A DNA stretch of 64,000 nucleotides from NCBI GenBank assembly GCA_040388665.1, contig JAZKBL010000012.1, positions 62,001 through 126,000 of the forward strand, written 5' to 3'. Shown in pieces: positions 42,975 to 51,150 of the stretch. Each line of letters begins with the position of its first letter. The stretch's first letter is position 1. The position numbers and the translations under genes were made by a program. The stretch comes from DAHVFY01 sp040388665 (GTDB lineage Bacteria > Chlamydiota > Chlamydiia > Chlamydiales > Rhabdochlamydiaceae). The notes under the pieces were generated by a model. It had not been told where the DNA came from, made no database searches, and saw nothing but the letters and a program-made list of their open reading frames with translations.

Positions 42975-44090
42975 CTAGTTTTTTGCTTTGTCAGTTTTTT
43001 CTAAAATCCATTCCGACATCATGTTTAAAACTACAGGTGAAGTTGTTTCCTCAATATGTGCGCATTCTGTGAAGGATCCTGTCTGACAGGTTTGAAAAGC
43101 ATGGTTCAGACGTGGCAGTTCTCTTACCATGTAGTCTTTGTGCCCTGTTTCTTTGAGTACTTGCTCAATTTGAACAAGGTTTTGCTTTGTAGATACAGCA
43201 AAATCGAGTTCTCCATTTAAAGCAAGTATAGGAATTTGAAGCTTCTTTAATGTTACAGCTGGCTCATGTATAAAATTATAACGAAACCACGCTGAATTAA
43301 AAGATTGTACTTGAACCTCTAGTGGACCATAATAAGCTTCTGCTATCTGTCTTTCAGATGGACTTAATTGATTAAAATGTTGTGTCAAACATGCGCGCAG
43401 TTGAACCTCAGCAATTTCGCGATTTTTCTCTTTTTTTAATAAGTTAAACACTTCCTGTCTTAAGCTTTGATTGTTAAGAATCATCTCTTCAGATACACCG
43501 TCAATACGCTGAAGAGCGGGTTCTTGCGCAAGGATCAGTTGTTCCCAATTAACACAGGGAGATGCCATTAAAACAACAAAAGATACATCATTTGATTTTG
43601 TAGCTGCTAATAACGCAGTCATTCCTCCTTCGCTATGACCCACCAAACCTATGCTCTTAGTATTAATCTCTTTTCGTGCTTTTAAATAATCTAGACCAGC
43701 TAAGGCATCATCTGCAAAGTCCTCTAAAGTTGATATGTTATAATCTCCCGTTGATTTTCCAGCACTTCGTTTGTCAAATCGCAGCACCGCAATGCCCTGT
43801 TTGGTCAAATGGTCTGCCCAAACAAGAAAGAGTCTATGCCCAAACGTTGCCGCATCACGATCTAATGGCGCTGAGCCATGAAGAAGTATAACAGCTGGAA
43901 ATGGACCATCTCCCTGAGGCAATGTTAACGTACCTGCCAATTGTACATTGTCATTCATATTGTGAAAGATGACGTCCTCTGCCTTGTATGGATAAGGAAA
44001 AGAAGGTTCCTGAGGCCGATTTGATGCCAAACATTCCCCATGAAACGCAATGATCACTATCACAAGCAGATTTAAGATTATTTTTAACAC
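42975..44090 (-). CDS. exported alpha/beta hydrolase (S9/dienelactone-type esterase)
   Basis: A signal peptide (MLKIILNLLVIVIIAFHGECLA) precedes a hydrolase domain of about 330 residues: VILLHGSAPLDRD (oxyanion side), nucleophile elbow GHSEGGMTAL, acid in LNGELDFAVS, histidine in LPRLNHAFQ. The KRSAGKS motif before the elbow is typical of secreted dipeptidyl-peptidase-like esterases that act on small peptides or esters in the periplasm. First gene of a run with DUF2608 and PhzF. Confidence 0.9.
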   Translation of the reverse strand: MLKIILNLLVIVIIAFHGECLASNRPQEPSFPYPYKAEDVIFHNMNDNVQLAGTLTLPQGDGPFPAVILLHGSAPLDRDAATFGHRLFLVWADHLTKQGIAVLRFDKRSAGKSTGDYNISTLEDFADDALAGLDYLKARKEINTKSIGLVGHSEGGMTALLAATKSNDVSFVVLMASPCVNWEQLILAQEPALQRIDGVSEEMILNNQSLRQEVFNLLKKEKNREIAEVQLRACLTQHFNQLSPSERQIAEAYYGPLEVQVQSFNSAWFRYNFIHEPAVTLKKLQIPILALNGELDFAVSTKQNLVQIEQVLKETGHKDYMVRELPRLNHAFQTCQTGSFTECAHIEETTSPVVLNMMSEWILEKTDKAKN

Positions 44091-44184
44091 ATCTAACCTC
44101 AGTTCATGTTCTTTATTGCCTCTTAAGTTAGCAAAATCTTAATCAAAAAATCTATCACAAAATTAACGTTTAGACGTTCATTCC

Positions 44185-44213
44185 TTGACAGGTATTTGAC
44201 CGTGCGCTAGAGT
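44185..44213 (+). promoter_or_regulatory. sigma-70-type promoter
   Basis: TTGACA at 44185-44190 and TAGAGT at 44208-44213, 17 bases apart, about 30 bases before the ATG of the 113-residue gene. Confidence 0.65.
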
Positions 44214-44241
44214 AACGGAAAATTTTTAATTTAAGGAAAAC

Positions 44242-44583
44242 ATGTCACAATCTCTTGAAGATAAAGTCATCGCCTACCGCATGCTAGCCAAACAGATCAA
44301 AGAACTAGAAGATCAGAAAAAAGCTCTCAATAGCGAAATCATGAATATGCTCGCCCAAGACGTTAAGACTTTTTATATCGCTGATTTTCGCGTAAGTCGA
44401 TGGAAAAGATTGTTGATTAAAACATCACTCGAAGAAGCACGCATACTGAAAGCCACTAAACACGAAGAAATTGTAGACAAAGAAATGATCAAGCAGCTGT
44501 TTGAGCTCGGTCATGTTATTCCGGGCGTCACTACTCTAGAATCTTTAATTGTATCTGACAACCGAAGTTCTGCAAATTCATGA
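44242..44583 (+). CDS. small coiled-coil hypothetical protein
   Basis: 113 residues. The N-terminal half is a charged helix (MLAKQIKELEDQKKALNSEI), likely coiled coil. The rest (VSRWKRLLIKTSLEEARILKA) is basic. It resembles small phage proteins only in general. A good promoter and AAGGAAAAC precede the ATG. A tiny frame overlaps its stop (ATGA). It marks the left edge of the accessory region. Confidence 0.55.
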   Translation: MSQSLEDKVIAYRMLAKQIKELEDQKKALNSEIMNMLAQDVKTFYIADFRVSRWKRLLIKTSLEEARILKATKHEEIVDKEMIKQLFELGHVIPGVTTLESLIVSDNRSSANS

Positions 44584-44714
44584 TTGTTCGAAAAACTTTG
44601 TTTCTATGGATTTTTCTCTTATCTGCATTGCAATCTCTCATAATGAAAAATTCCATTGGTATTGCAATGCCAGTTGACTATGTCCCAATCATTCAAGACA
44701 AATTACTGCAATAA
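44580..44714 (+). CDS. 44-residue small exported or membrane peptide (doubtful)
   Basis: The ATG overlaps the TGA of the preceding gene (ATGA). The peptide starts MIVRKTLFLWIFLLSALQSL, a signal-like sequence, and continues MKNSIGIAMPVDYVPI. A similar ATGA start, and a related MKNSVRIVII opening, follow the XRE gene at 52772. It may be a decayed gene start rather than a working peptide. Confidence 0.35.
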   Translation: MIVRKTLFLWIFLLSALQSLIMKNSIGIAMPVDYVPIIQDKLLQ

Positions 44715-44764
44715 CCATATTATACATATCGTAAATCAACAATCATATGTTTATAATCAATGGC

Positions 44765-47700
44765 TTAAGGATGATTTTCAAGGATGTGCTGCGCGCTTGA
44801 CTCCAGATCAACTGATTCATTTTCAACAGGTAGCTCTTGAGTAGGGTCGTATAAGATGGCGCACGTGTTTTCGGGGATTGAATAAACTCCGTGTCCAGCA
44901 TTATCGAGGGTGTCTACATATTCAAAAGGGCCTTTTGTGGAAAATGATTCTAAAGACCCTTTGTAAAGGTTTTTACTTTGAATATATTTTTTGTTTGAAA
45001 CGAGGTAGAGATTAAGTTCTTTTGCTTTGTTTTTTGCGAATTTGAGAAGGGCTTTTTTTAGGGGAAGAGGATCACCATGTAGAGAGTAAAACTTATCTAA
45101 TAAAAGGAGAGGTCTTTTATTTGCTTCATCCCAAAGAAGGCGTATGAGAAAGCGTGCGATTTGTTCTCCCTTCTCATTTTTTATTGCAAGGGCACGAATT
45201 TTTCCATCTGAAATATAACCTAAAATGTGAGTCCTATTTTCACCTCCATTGATGCGCAGACATCCTCCCGTTTCTTTTCCAAGAAGCATTAGATCGGAAA
45301 AGTCACCGGTACAACTAAGCGTCCATCCTTCATGTTTTTGTGAATCAAGCATCAAAGGTTCGTTTTTGTCGCATAAGTAGTTGTTAACGAGATCATCAAA
45401 TCCATTATCGCGTATTTTGTTAAGATGTTCTGTGTCGTTTCTCCACTCTGAAAATCTATTTTCAATGAGGGCTAAACAGCACTGTTTAAAAGTTTCAAGA
45501 GCAGCTGATTTGTTATATTCGAATCCACTTAAGAAGCGCTCGAAATTTAATTGATTTAAGACTCCTAAATAGGTGAAAATTGCATTTCCTGCTCTTAAGC
45601 TATCGGTAATTTTAAAAAAACTTTCTTCAACATGTTCTGTATAATCAGACCCAAAAAAATCTTTAGGTACGCTTTTAAATAAAGCTTTCAAAGGGTCTAA
45701 AGAGATGGGAGAGTTATGAATAGCAAGCTCAGAGGCTTTTCCTAGATCTATCAAAGCAGTTGATAAAACAAGCCTATTAATATACTCATCGTCGTTATTT
45801 TTTTTAGCTATTGCGAATTTTTGTTTTTCTTCTTTCTTTTTAGAAGCAATCTTTTTTGAGCCTGGTTCAGTTCTTTGTTTTTTTATTGGATTGAAGAAAA
45901 TTTGTTGTAGAAGTGTTTCTTTGTTTTCACGTAAGAATTTTTCGTTCCGTTGAAGACTTAGTAAAAATGACATCAGCTGTGTTTTATGAGTTCTATCGTT
46001 AAAAAGATGGCTAGCAGATTTTAGACTTTTACTCCATTCATTGCGTGAGGTATTTTGCAATTTGGAGAGAGTTAAGTCCCCTAAAAAGAAAGCAAGGTCT
46101 AGTTTCGGAGGTAAGGGATTATTTTTCCATGTTTCCCATTGGTTAGATAGGATGTGCTCAGACAGAGATCTACGTACAACAAAGAATTGTTCTTCTGCTA
46201 GAATCTTGTTTTTTGAAAATGCGCGGATGAGACGGGTTAGCCGTGGTTGAATTTCTGGATGTTCTGATATAAGCCCCATGTATATTATTGCAGATCCTGC
46301 GCTGGAGACGCCGATTTTTCGAAGATCTTCAAAGACAGGTTTTAATTCAGGAATTAGATCGCCGCAAATGTCTAAAAAACAATGGGAACTTAGTCCAAAA
46401 GGAAAATTTCCATAAAGCTTGTGGACAATGATATCAATAATCTTGAGCGCCTCTGTCTTATTGGCTATTTTAATGATTTCAAAATTTCTAACTAATTCAA
46501 CCGGATGTTTTTCTGCGATGAGCTCCAAATTCAGGATATTTAACATGAGAGCATGTTGCTCTGAATTGAGATCTCGAAATTGATGAAAGTTGGTAATAAC
46601 GAGTAAAGAGGCATTTTTTGCAAGAATTTTGACAAGTTGAGAGCAGCGCTCTGAATTGTCAATCCCAACTGGACTTAAATTAAATAGATCAAAGTGAGGA
46701 ACTATTAGTTCAGGTTTTGTTTCTGCAAAGCTCTCTAATGGTAACATCTCTGAGACTTCAAAAATCTGCTCAATGCTGAGTTGTTCAGACTTGCGCATAG
46801 AGAACAATATTGAGAAATTTTTAATAAGATCTTCAGGGGCTTTTTCTGCCAGGATTTTCAAGATTTGAAAGCTGTGATTTGGATCAAGTTTTTTTAATGC
46901 ATCGGCTTTTTTGATTACTTTTTTAGGAGCTTTTTCTGCTAGGATTTTCCAGATTTGAAACTTGTGATCTGGATCAAGTTTTTTTAATGCATCGGCTTTT
47001 TTGATTACTTTTTCAGGGGCTTTTTCTGCTAGGATTTGCCAAAGTTGAAAACTGTGAATTGGATCAAGATTTTTAAATTCGTAAGATTTTTCGATTACTT
47101 TTTCAGGAACTTTTTCCGATAGGATTTGCCAAATCTGAAAGCTGTGAGTTACATCAAGCTTTTTAATAAACAAGTAATAATTTTTGATGGTTACTTCAGG
47201 GACTTTTTCCGCAAGGATTTCCCAGATCTGAAACCTGTGATCTGGATCAAGGCCTTCAAATTTATAAGATCCTTCAACCGTCGCTTTAGGAACTTGTTCT
47301 GCAAGGCTTTTCCAGATCTGAAGGACTTGTATTGGATCAAGCTTTCTGATAAATTCGTAAGATTTTTTGATTGCTGCTTCAGGGACTTTTTCTACTAGGA
47401 TAGTGAGGATCTGAAAATATTGCTCAGAATTGAGCATTTCAAACCTGTATAAGCTATTGAGTAACTCAAGAGGATCTCTTTCTGTAAGAGCCAAAGCGAG
47501 CTGGAAGCAATGATCATTGTTTTGAGATTTAAAGTGCTTTAAATAGATAAGCGCAGTTGACCAGTCGGAGTTTGCTATTTTTGAGATTCGTTTAAAACGT
47601 TCTTCATCTGCAATATTTATTATTTCTTTTTTAATAACATGTTGAATGAACTTGTCTTTTAAAACTTCTTCATGTTTGATTTCAGGGTTTTTGTTCCAAA

Positions 47701-47797
47701 CTTTTGTTGCATAAGTAGTTAGAGTTTCATAGGTTAAAAAACCAAACGTCTCACAAATGGGTGCTATTAATTTTTTTAAATTATTATCTATCGACAT
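44765..47797 (-). CDS. 1010-residue repeat protein, effector-like
   Basis: Residues about 96-330 contain seven or eight 30-31-residue helical repeats (consensus ILAEKxPExxIKKxxxFKKLDPxHSFQIW without fixed spacing), two of them almost identical (RLxKKADALKKLD type). They suggest a HEAT/TPR-like solenoid for protein binding. A Lys-rich segment lies near 650. A second conserved-looking domain near 824-1000 holds GWTLSCTGDFSDLMLLGKE and GGCLRINGG, seen in some chlamydial or Legionella proteins of unknown role. No signal peptide or membrane segment. The leader is AT-rich. Function unknown. Confidence 0.65.
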   Translation of the reverse strand: MSIDNNLKKLIAPICETFGFLTYETLTTYATKVWNKNPEIKHEEVLKDKFIQHVIKKEIINIADEERFKRISKIANSDWSTALIYLKHFKSQNNDHCFQLALALTERDPLELLNSLYRFEMLNSEQYFQILTILVEKVPEAAIKKSYEFIRKLDPIQVLQIWKSLAEQVPKATVEGSYKFEGLDPDHRFQIWEILAEKVPEVTIKNYYLFIKKLDVTHSFQIWQILSEKVPEKVIEKSYEFKNLDPIHSFQLWQILAEKAPEKVIKKADALKKLDPDHKFQIWKILAEKAPKKVIKKADALKKLDPNHSFQILKILAEKAPEDLIKNFSILFSMRKSEQLSIEQIFEVSEMLPLESFAETKPELIVPHFDLFNLSPVGIDNSERCSQLVKILAKNASLLVITNFHQFRDLNSEQHALMLNILNLELIAEKHPVELVRNFEIIKIANKTEALKIIDIIVHKLYGNFPFGLSSHCFLDICGDLIPELKPVFEDLRKIGVSSAGSAIIYMGLISEHPEIQPRLTRLIRAFSKNKILAEEQFFVVRRSLSEHILSNQWETWKNNPLPPKLDLAFFLGDLTLSKLQNTSRNEWSKSLKSASHLFNDRTHKTQLMSFLLSLQRNEKFLRENKETLLQQIFFNPIKKQRTEPGSKKIASKKKEEKQKFAIAKKNNDDEYINRLVLSTALIDLGKASELAIHNSPISLDPLKALFKSVPKDFFGSDYTEHVEESFFKITDSLRAGNAIFTYLGVLNQLNFERFLSGFEYNKSAALETFKQCCLALIENRFSEWRNDTEHLNKIRDNGFDDLVNNYLCDKNEPLMLDSQKHEGWTLSCTGDFSDLMLLGKETGGCLRINGGENRTHILGYISDGKIRALAIKNEKGEQIARFLIRLLWDEANKRPLLLLDKFYSLHGDPLPLKKALLKFAKNKAKELNLYLVSNKKYIQSKNLYKGSLESFSTKGPFEYVDTLDNAGHGVYSIPENTCAILYDPTQELPVENESVDLESSAQHILENHP
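46808..47401 (-). repeat. tandem 90-93-bp repeats inside the 1010-residue gene
   Basis: Seven units of 90-93 bp encode 30-31 residues each. Units near 46850 and 46940 are almost identical in DNA (both read TTTTTTAATGCATCGGC), indicating recent copying or recombination. The repeats are coding and not a CRISPR array. Confidence 0.85.
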
Positions 47798-47918
47798 AAT
47801 ATAACCATCCTTGCTGTTTTAATATTTAAATGGTATCAAAAAATATGTTTTATTAATATATAAACTTTATTTATTAAATTAATAATATCATTTTTTTTTG
47901 TAAATAGCTAATAATAAA

Positions 47919-48149
47919 TTATTTAAAACAACATTCCGATTGGACACAGCCAAAAAAATCACGACAGAATTGAATCGAGTCCCCTTTGAGATCGCATTGT
48001 CGACACCAATATCTTCCAGTTTCTTTCCAAATGATGAATCGATCCTTTCCCCCACATTTTGGACAAGGAGAGTGATATTCTCCGCCGCAAGTAGATGCTA
48101 TCCGTTTTGGAGAAATTCCTAACTCTTGAGCAAAATGAAGTAAACTCAT
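47919..48149 (-). pseudogene. CHC2-type primase zinc-ribbon, truncated
   Basis: 76 residues consisting of just the zinc ribbon of phage/plasmid primases (YHSPCPKCGGKDRF then RYWCRQCDLKGDSIQF, with paired Cys). The Toprim or primase domain that should follow is missing, so it is a remnant or a stand-alone ribbon. It lies downstream of the DUF927 remnant on the same strand, the usual company of mobile-element replication genes. Confidence 0.7.
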
Positions 48150-48199
48150 GTTTCATACCCCCGAAATTTCAATGTTAATAATCCTGTCTTTTTTACCGC

Positions 48200-48436
48200 G
48201 TGACATAAGTGACAAGCGTGACTTATCTATAGAATGACATGTCACGGACGGTTTTTTCATGTGCGTGACACCGTGACAAAACTATTAGCTCCACACGGCC
48301 AAACCTCTTTTGTCACGCCTGTCACAGTTATAATCTAAAATCTCGTGACGGCAAGCAAGGCTATACAAGGACATCTATTTTCTCTATGCAGTCCGAATTC
48401 ACACATTAGACTTGTCACAAGCGTCACGCGTGTCAC
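48200..48436. repeat. GTGAC/GTCAC iteron-like array
   Basis: Twelve GTGAC or GTCAC pentamers in 237 bp. Three direct GTGAC lie 9 bases apart (48200, 48209, 48218). Three inverted GTCAC lie 9 bases apart at the other end (48414, 48423, 48432). Further copies are at 48241, 48265, 48273, 48312, 48321 and 48345. The mirror-like layout between the primase ribbon and the DUF927 gene suggests an origin or protein-binding array. The same pattern could come from decayed coding DNA. Confidence 0.6.
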
Positions 48437-48458
48437 GTAAATAAAACGAACACAAAAT

Positions 48459-49346
48459 TTAAACATCTTCTTCCCCCAAAACCTTAGATGTAAAAAGATA
48501 ACATCGCGTTGTATTCTTCTTGCTTGGGAGGCGTTCGCTTCGAGTACATTCTCCTTGCGCACTTAGCTTAAGAAGTCCATGTTTTGCGCATACTTTTGCC
48601 ACAAGACTAGGGTCATACCCCTGACAGATTTCACTTTTATACCTCTCTGGAAACACGTAAAATTCAATCTCCTCATTGTTATTCCGCCTGAATCCTGTGC
48701 GATTTATCGTCTTAGTTTCACAAGATGCTTCCCAGAAAGTAAATCTACTTTCGCCATGTTGCTCAAAATAACGCTTTACTTGAGATAGTATTGTGCTTTC
48801 CTCTTGAGATCCAACACCGCCCCGCACGCGTAACCATTCTTTAAAGCACTCTAAGGAGGCCTGAATGGCCTCTCCTTCATTCCACCCTGTAATTCCAAAA
48901 CTTGCCGCCAATTCTCCTGCAACAGCAACTAATACAAAGCGATTCAGAACCCTCCCTACTTGCGCATCGGTATCAACTGGATAATGTTCCTGAACAAATC
49001 CACCAAAGATTTTTTTACCCATTTCAATAGCATTCGTTCGATCTGCGATCAAGCATTTGAGAAATTCACGACTAGCATTCCCGTAATAGGAACGGCATGC
49101 CGCTTCAAGAGCTTCCGCAAAAGCCTTTCCACTTTCAAAGCCGTGTAAATTCTCAAATATCCCAAACTTGCCAGTATCAGCAGGAATTTCGACAAGACGA
49201 ACCTCCTGGCCAGCTCTCGTCCGTTTTCCCGCTTCTGACATATGTTGGCTTAAGGTTACCTCTCCAGTAGACAAAAAAAACGATCGCCAAGATGCTTTAC
49301 TCCTTTTTAGAGCGCCGTAAGAATCTGCTCGATTTTTACTTGCTTC
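48459..49346 (-). pseudogene. DUF927-type mobile-element helicase, 5'-truncated
   Basis: The frame encodes the C-terminal half of a DUF927 helicase: SWRSFFLSTGEVTLSQHM, then AGQEVRLVEIPADTGKFG and FENLHGFESGKAFAE. The Walker A half is missing. Homology continues upstream past the first in-frame ATG to about 49346 (NRADSYGALKRSK), where the sequence abuts the truncated DUF2608 copy B, whose stop lies inside this fragment. It is therefore a recombination junction. The last 70 residues are a DNA-binding-like wing. Confidence 0.75.
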
Positions 49347-49935
49347 ATCCGATCGTCAACAAAAACAATCTTCTCAGGACGCATAGTAAGACTTGAAAGA
49401 ATCTCCTTAAGAACCGGTCCCTTCAACTGACATTCTGTCTCAATGACCCCTTGAGCATATTCATAGAATGCCCCTTGAGAGAGTTCCGGCAGATCATTTT
49501 TAAAAGGTATTCCAAGAGTCCGTAATATTTGAGCTCTTGAGCCTCTCACGGAAGGATCCATGGCTACTTTCGTAAAAGCTATTACTTTTACCCCAAGATC
49601 TTGCGCTTGTACAATAACTTCAGGCCACCGCGCGTCGAGCAGCTTCCATGTGTCTAAAGTGGCTAGAATAATCCTATCAAAAGCGATTTTTTCTTCTCTT
49701 GAAATGTTAGGACAATGCGTTTGAAACCACTCATATTTCCATGTCTCATGAGAGGGATGGAGAATAGCATCAGGATACGCTAGTAGAGTTCCACCAACAT
49801 CCAAAAGAACAAGGATCTCTTTCGGACTGTTTGCAATCTCCTGTTGAATAGGTTCTAAGGAAGATATCGTTCGAATCTCTGCATATCCTGCACAAAAATT
49901 ACCCAAAAAAATAATCCAATAAACAACTGCATCAT
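49307..49935 (-). pseudogene. DUF2608/HAD-like protein copy B, truncated and frameshifted
   Basis: The protein closely matches copy A at 42138 over about 190 residues. It has lost the C-terminal part after FVDDRMKQ, where sequence passes into the DUF927 remnant. At the start, the ATG at 49935 opens MMQLFIGLFF, but a run of seven T in the gene (49905-49911) is one base short. With eight T the frame would read MMQLFIGLFFLGNFCAGYAE, an ideal signal peptide. A longer frame to 50059 exists only through SDR debris and is rejected. Motif 1 is again DVGGT. Confidence 0.7.
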
Positions 49936-49982
49936 GTTTTTTATATTCTTGCGGTATATCCACCACTCTCGAAAAATTAAAA

Positions 49983-50072
49983 TCATAGACTGCCGCCACC
50001 ATCAACACAAAGAGTTTGACCTGTAATAAATCCAGCATCCTCAGAAAGCAGAAACTCAATAGCCAAGGCTAC
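49983..50072 (-). pseudogene. C-terminal fragment of an SDR (FabG-like) reductase
   Basis: Thirty codons including stop read VALAIEFLLSEDAGFITGQT then LCVDGGGSL, the standard C-terminus of short-chain dehydrogenases such as FabG. Nothing else of the gene remains. Its edge coincides with the stop of the GNAT gene. Confidence 0.7.
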
Positions 50073-50719
50073 TCACCTCTTAGATTTTTGATCCAATAAA
50101 TCATGAGATGATCTGTATCCTCCAAGGCATCAACCTCTTTCCATCGGTAATAACTGCTAAGACCCGGCTGTTTAATAAATCCGTTATCTTTCCAAAGAGA
50201 TTCTACAAAAGAATCATAAGAGGGTCTTTCTATCTCACATAAAGAAATTCCATCGTACTCCGTCAATTCCATTACAAATTTTTCAAATTGTCGATAAAGT
50301 CTCTTTTGAATATCTGCATTTCTATATTCTGGAAGCAGAACAAACTCGCCTATATGAAAAATATGCTCCGCAATACTTTGCTTATGCTTAAACACTATAC
50401 GATTTTCCTCTTGAGACTCAAGTAAGGGAAGCCCAGTGATAGCTCCAACCATTTTCTCGCCTTCTTTAGCAATTACAAACAAAGAATTTTTTGAATCAGC
50501 ATATAAACTCAAATACTTCTCTTCTTCTATCAAGCTGCCTTCATAAAGATAAGGATAATCCCGATAAAACGAAATTCGTAATTCTGCAAGTTGCTTTAGA
50601 TAAGGGATTACTTCAGTACCTTCTAGAACCTCGATTTTGACTATTGACTCCTCTATATGCGCACCCCACGCATTAAATTGCATGCAAAGACACGCCAACA
50701 AAAACTTCACAATGCCCAT
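50069..50719 (-). CDS. GNAT acetyltransferase with signal peptide
   Basis: The GNAT core reads SLFVIAKEGEKMVGAITGLP, then HIGEFVLLPEYRNADIQKRL, with the acetyl-CoA loop changed (RNADIQ in place of RGxG). The N-terminus MGIVKFLLACLCMQFNAWGA is a signal peptide, which is unexpected because acetyl-CoA is cytosolic. 216 residues. It lies between the SDR remnant and a hypothetical gene, on the same strand as PhzF copy B. Confidence 0.75.
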   Translation of the reverse strand: MGIVKFLLACLCMQFNAWGAHIEESIVKIEVLEGTEVIPYLKQLAELRISFYRDYPYLYEGSLIEEEKYLSLYADSKNSLFVIAKEGEKMVGAITGLPLLESQEENRIVFKHKQSIAEHIFHIGEFVLLPEYRNADIQKRLYRQFEKFVMELTEYDGISLCEIERPSYDSFVESLWKDNGFIKQPGLSSYYRWKEVDALEDTDHLMIYWIKNLRGE

Positions 50720-50765
50720 ATTCTCTCTCAGTTAAAAATCTATATGTGCTTTCAGTATAGATAAA

Positions 50766-51098
50766 TTAAAAGTTCGTAGCACTAAAAATTACCAAAGCTT
50801 TGCATCCTCTTGGTCGTCTATAACCCCCTTCCCTTCTAGGTCTTCTTTCGAACTCTTTTTCGTTAAGTGATTTAATTCTACGTTCAGGATCAAAACCAGT
50901 AATAGTCACTATTTGATTGATATCATTCGAATTTCCTTTATTATGCCTTGTCAGTGCAGCTCGAAGAATTAAAGGAGAATAGATAGATCCTTTTAGCATA
51001 ACTACTAAAGCTTCATGACCAGTTGTATAATCTGGGTAAACAGCGTATGTAATTTTTCCATCACCAGCCTTTCCTATCGCACACCGATCTTTACTCAT
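50766..51098 (-). CDS. small protein, possible phage-structural or toxin-type domain
   Basis: 110 residues. GKITYAVYPDYTTGHEALVV and SPLILRAALTRHN, with INQIVTITGFDP, follow a pattern seen in phage tail and transglycosylase-associated domains (f.d...G..AL......Y...TL...). The start may not be the original one, and the C-terminal RRPRREGGYRRPRG tail is Arg-rich. I do not assign a family. Confidence 0.45.
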   Translation of the reverse strand: MSKDRCAIGKAGDGKITYAVYPDYTTGHEALVVMLKGSIYSPLILRAALTRHNKGNSNDINQIVTITGFDPERRIKSLNEKEFERRPRREGGYRRPRGCKALVIFSATNF

Positions 51099-51150
51099 GC
51101 TATAAGTACTAGCAACAAGAACTTTTTTGACCTACAACATTCGAATTAAT

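Noticed and set aside
44656..44844. A 62-codon plus-strand frame
   Set aside because: It overlaps the end of the repeat-protein gene and has no signal for translation or recognisable content.
46808..47401. A CRISPR-like array of about 90-bp repeats
   Set aside because: Units are contiguous, in frame and encode a helical repeat; there are no spacers.
47798..47918. A regulatory RNA in the AT-rich gap before the repeat gene
   Set aside because: No stable hairpin or conserved motif could be read; only AT-rich leader sequence.
48335..48562. A 75-codon frame on the minus strand across the GTGAC array
   Set aside because: It overlaps the DUF927 remnant and the pentamer array, has no ribosome site and reads VT repeats from the pentamers.
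49936..50059. Longer start of DUF2608 copy B
   Set aside because: It reads through SDR debris in another frame and does not match copy A.
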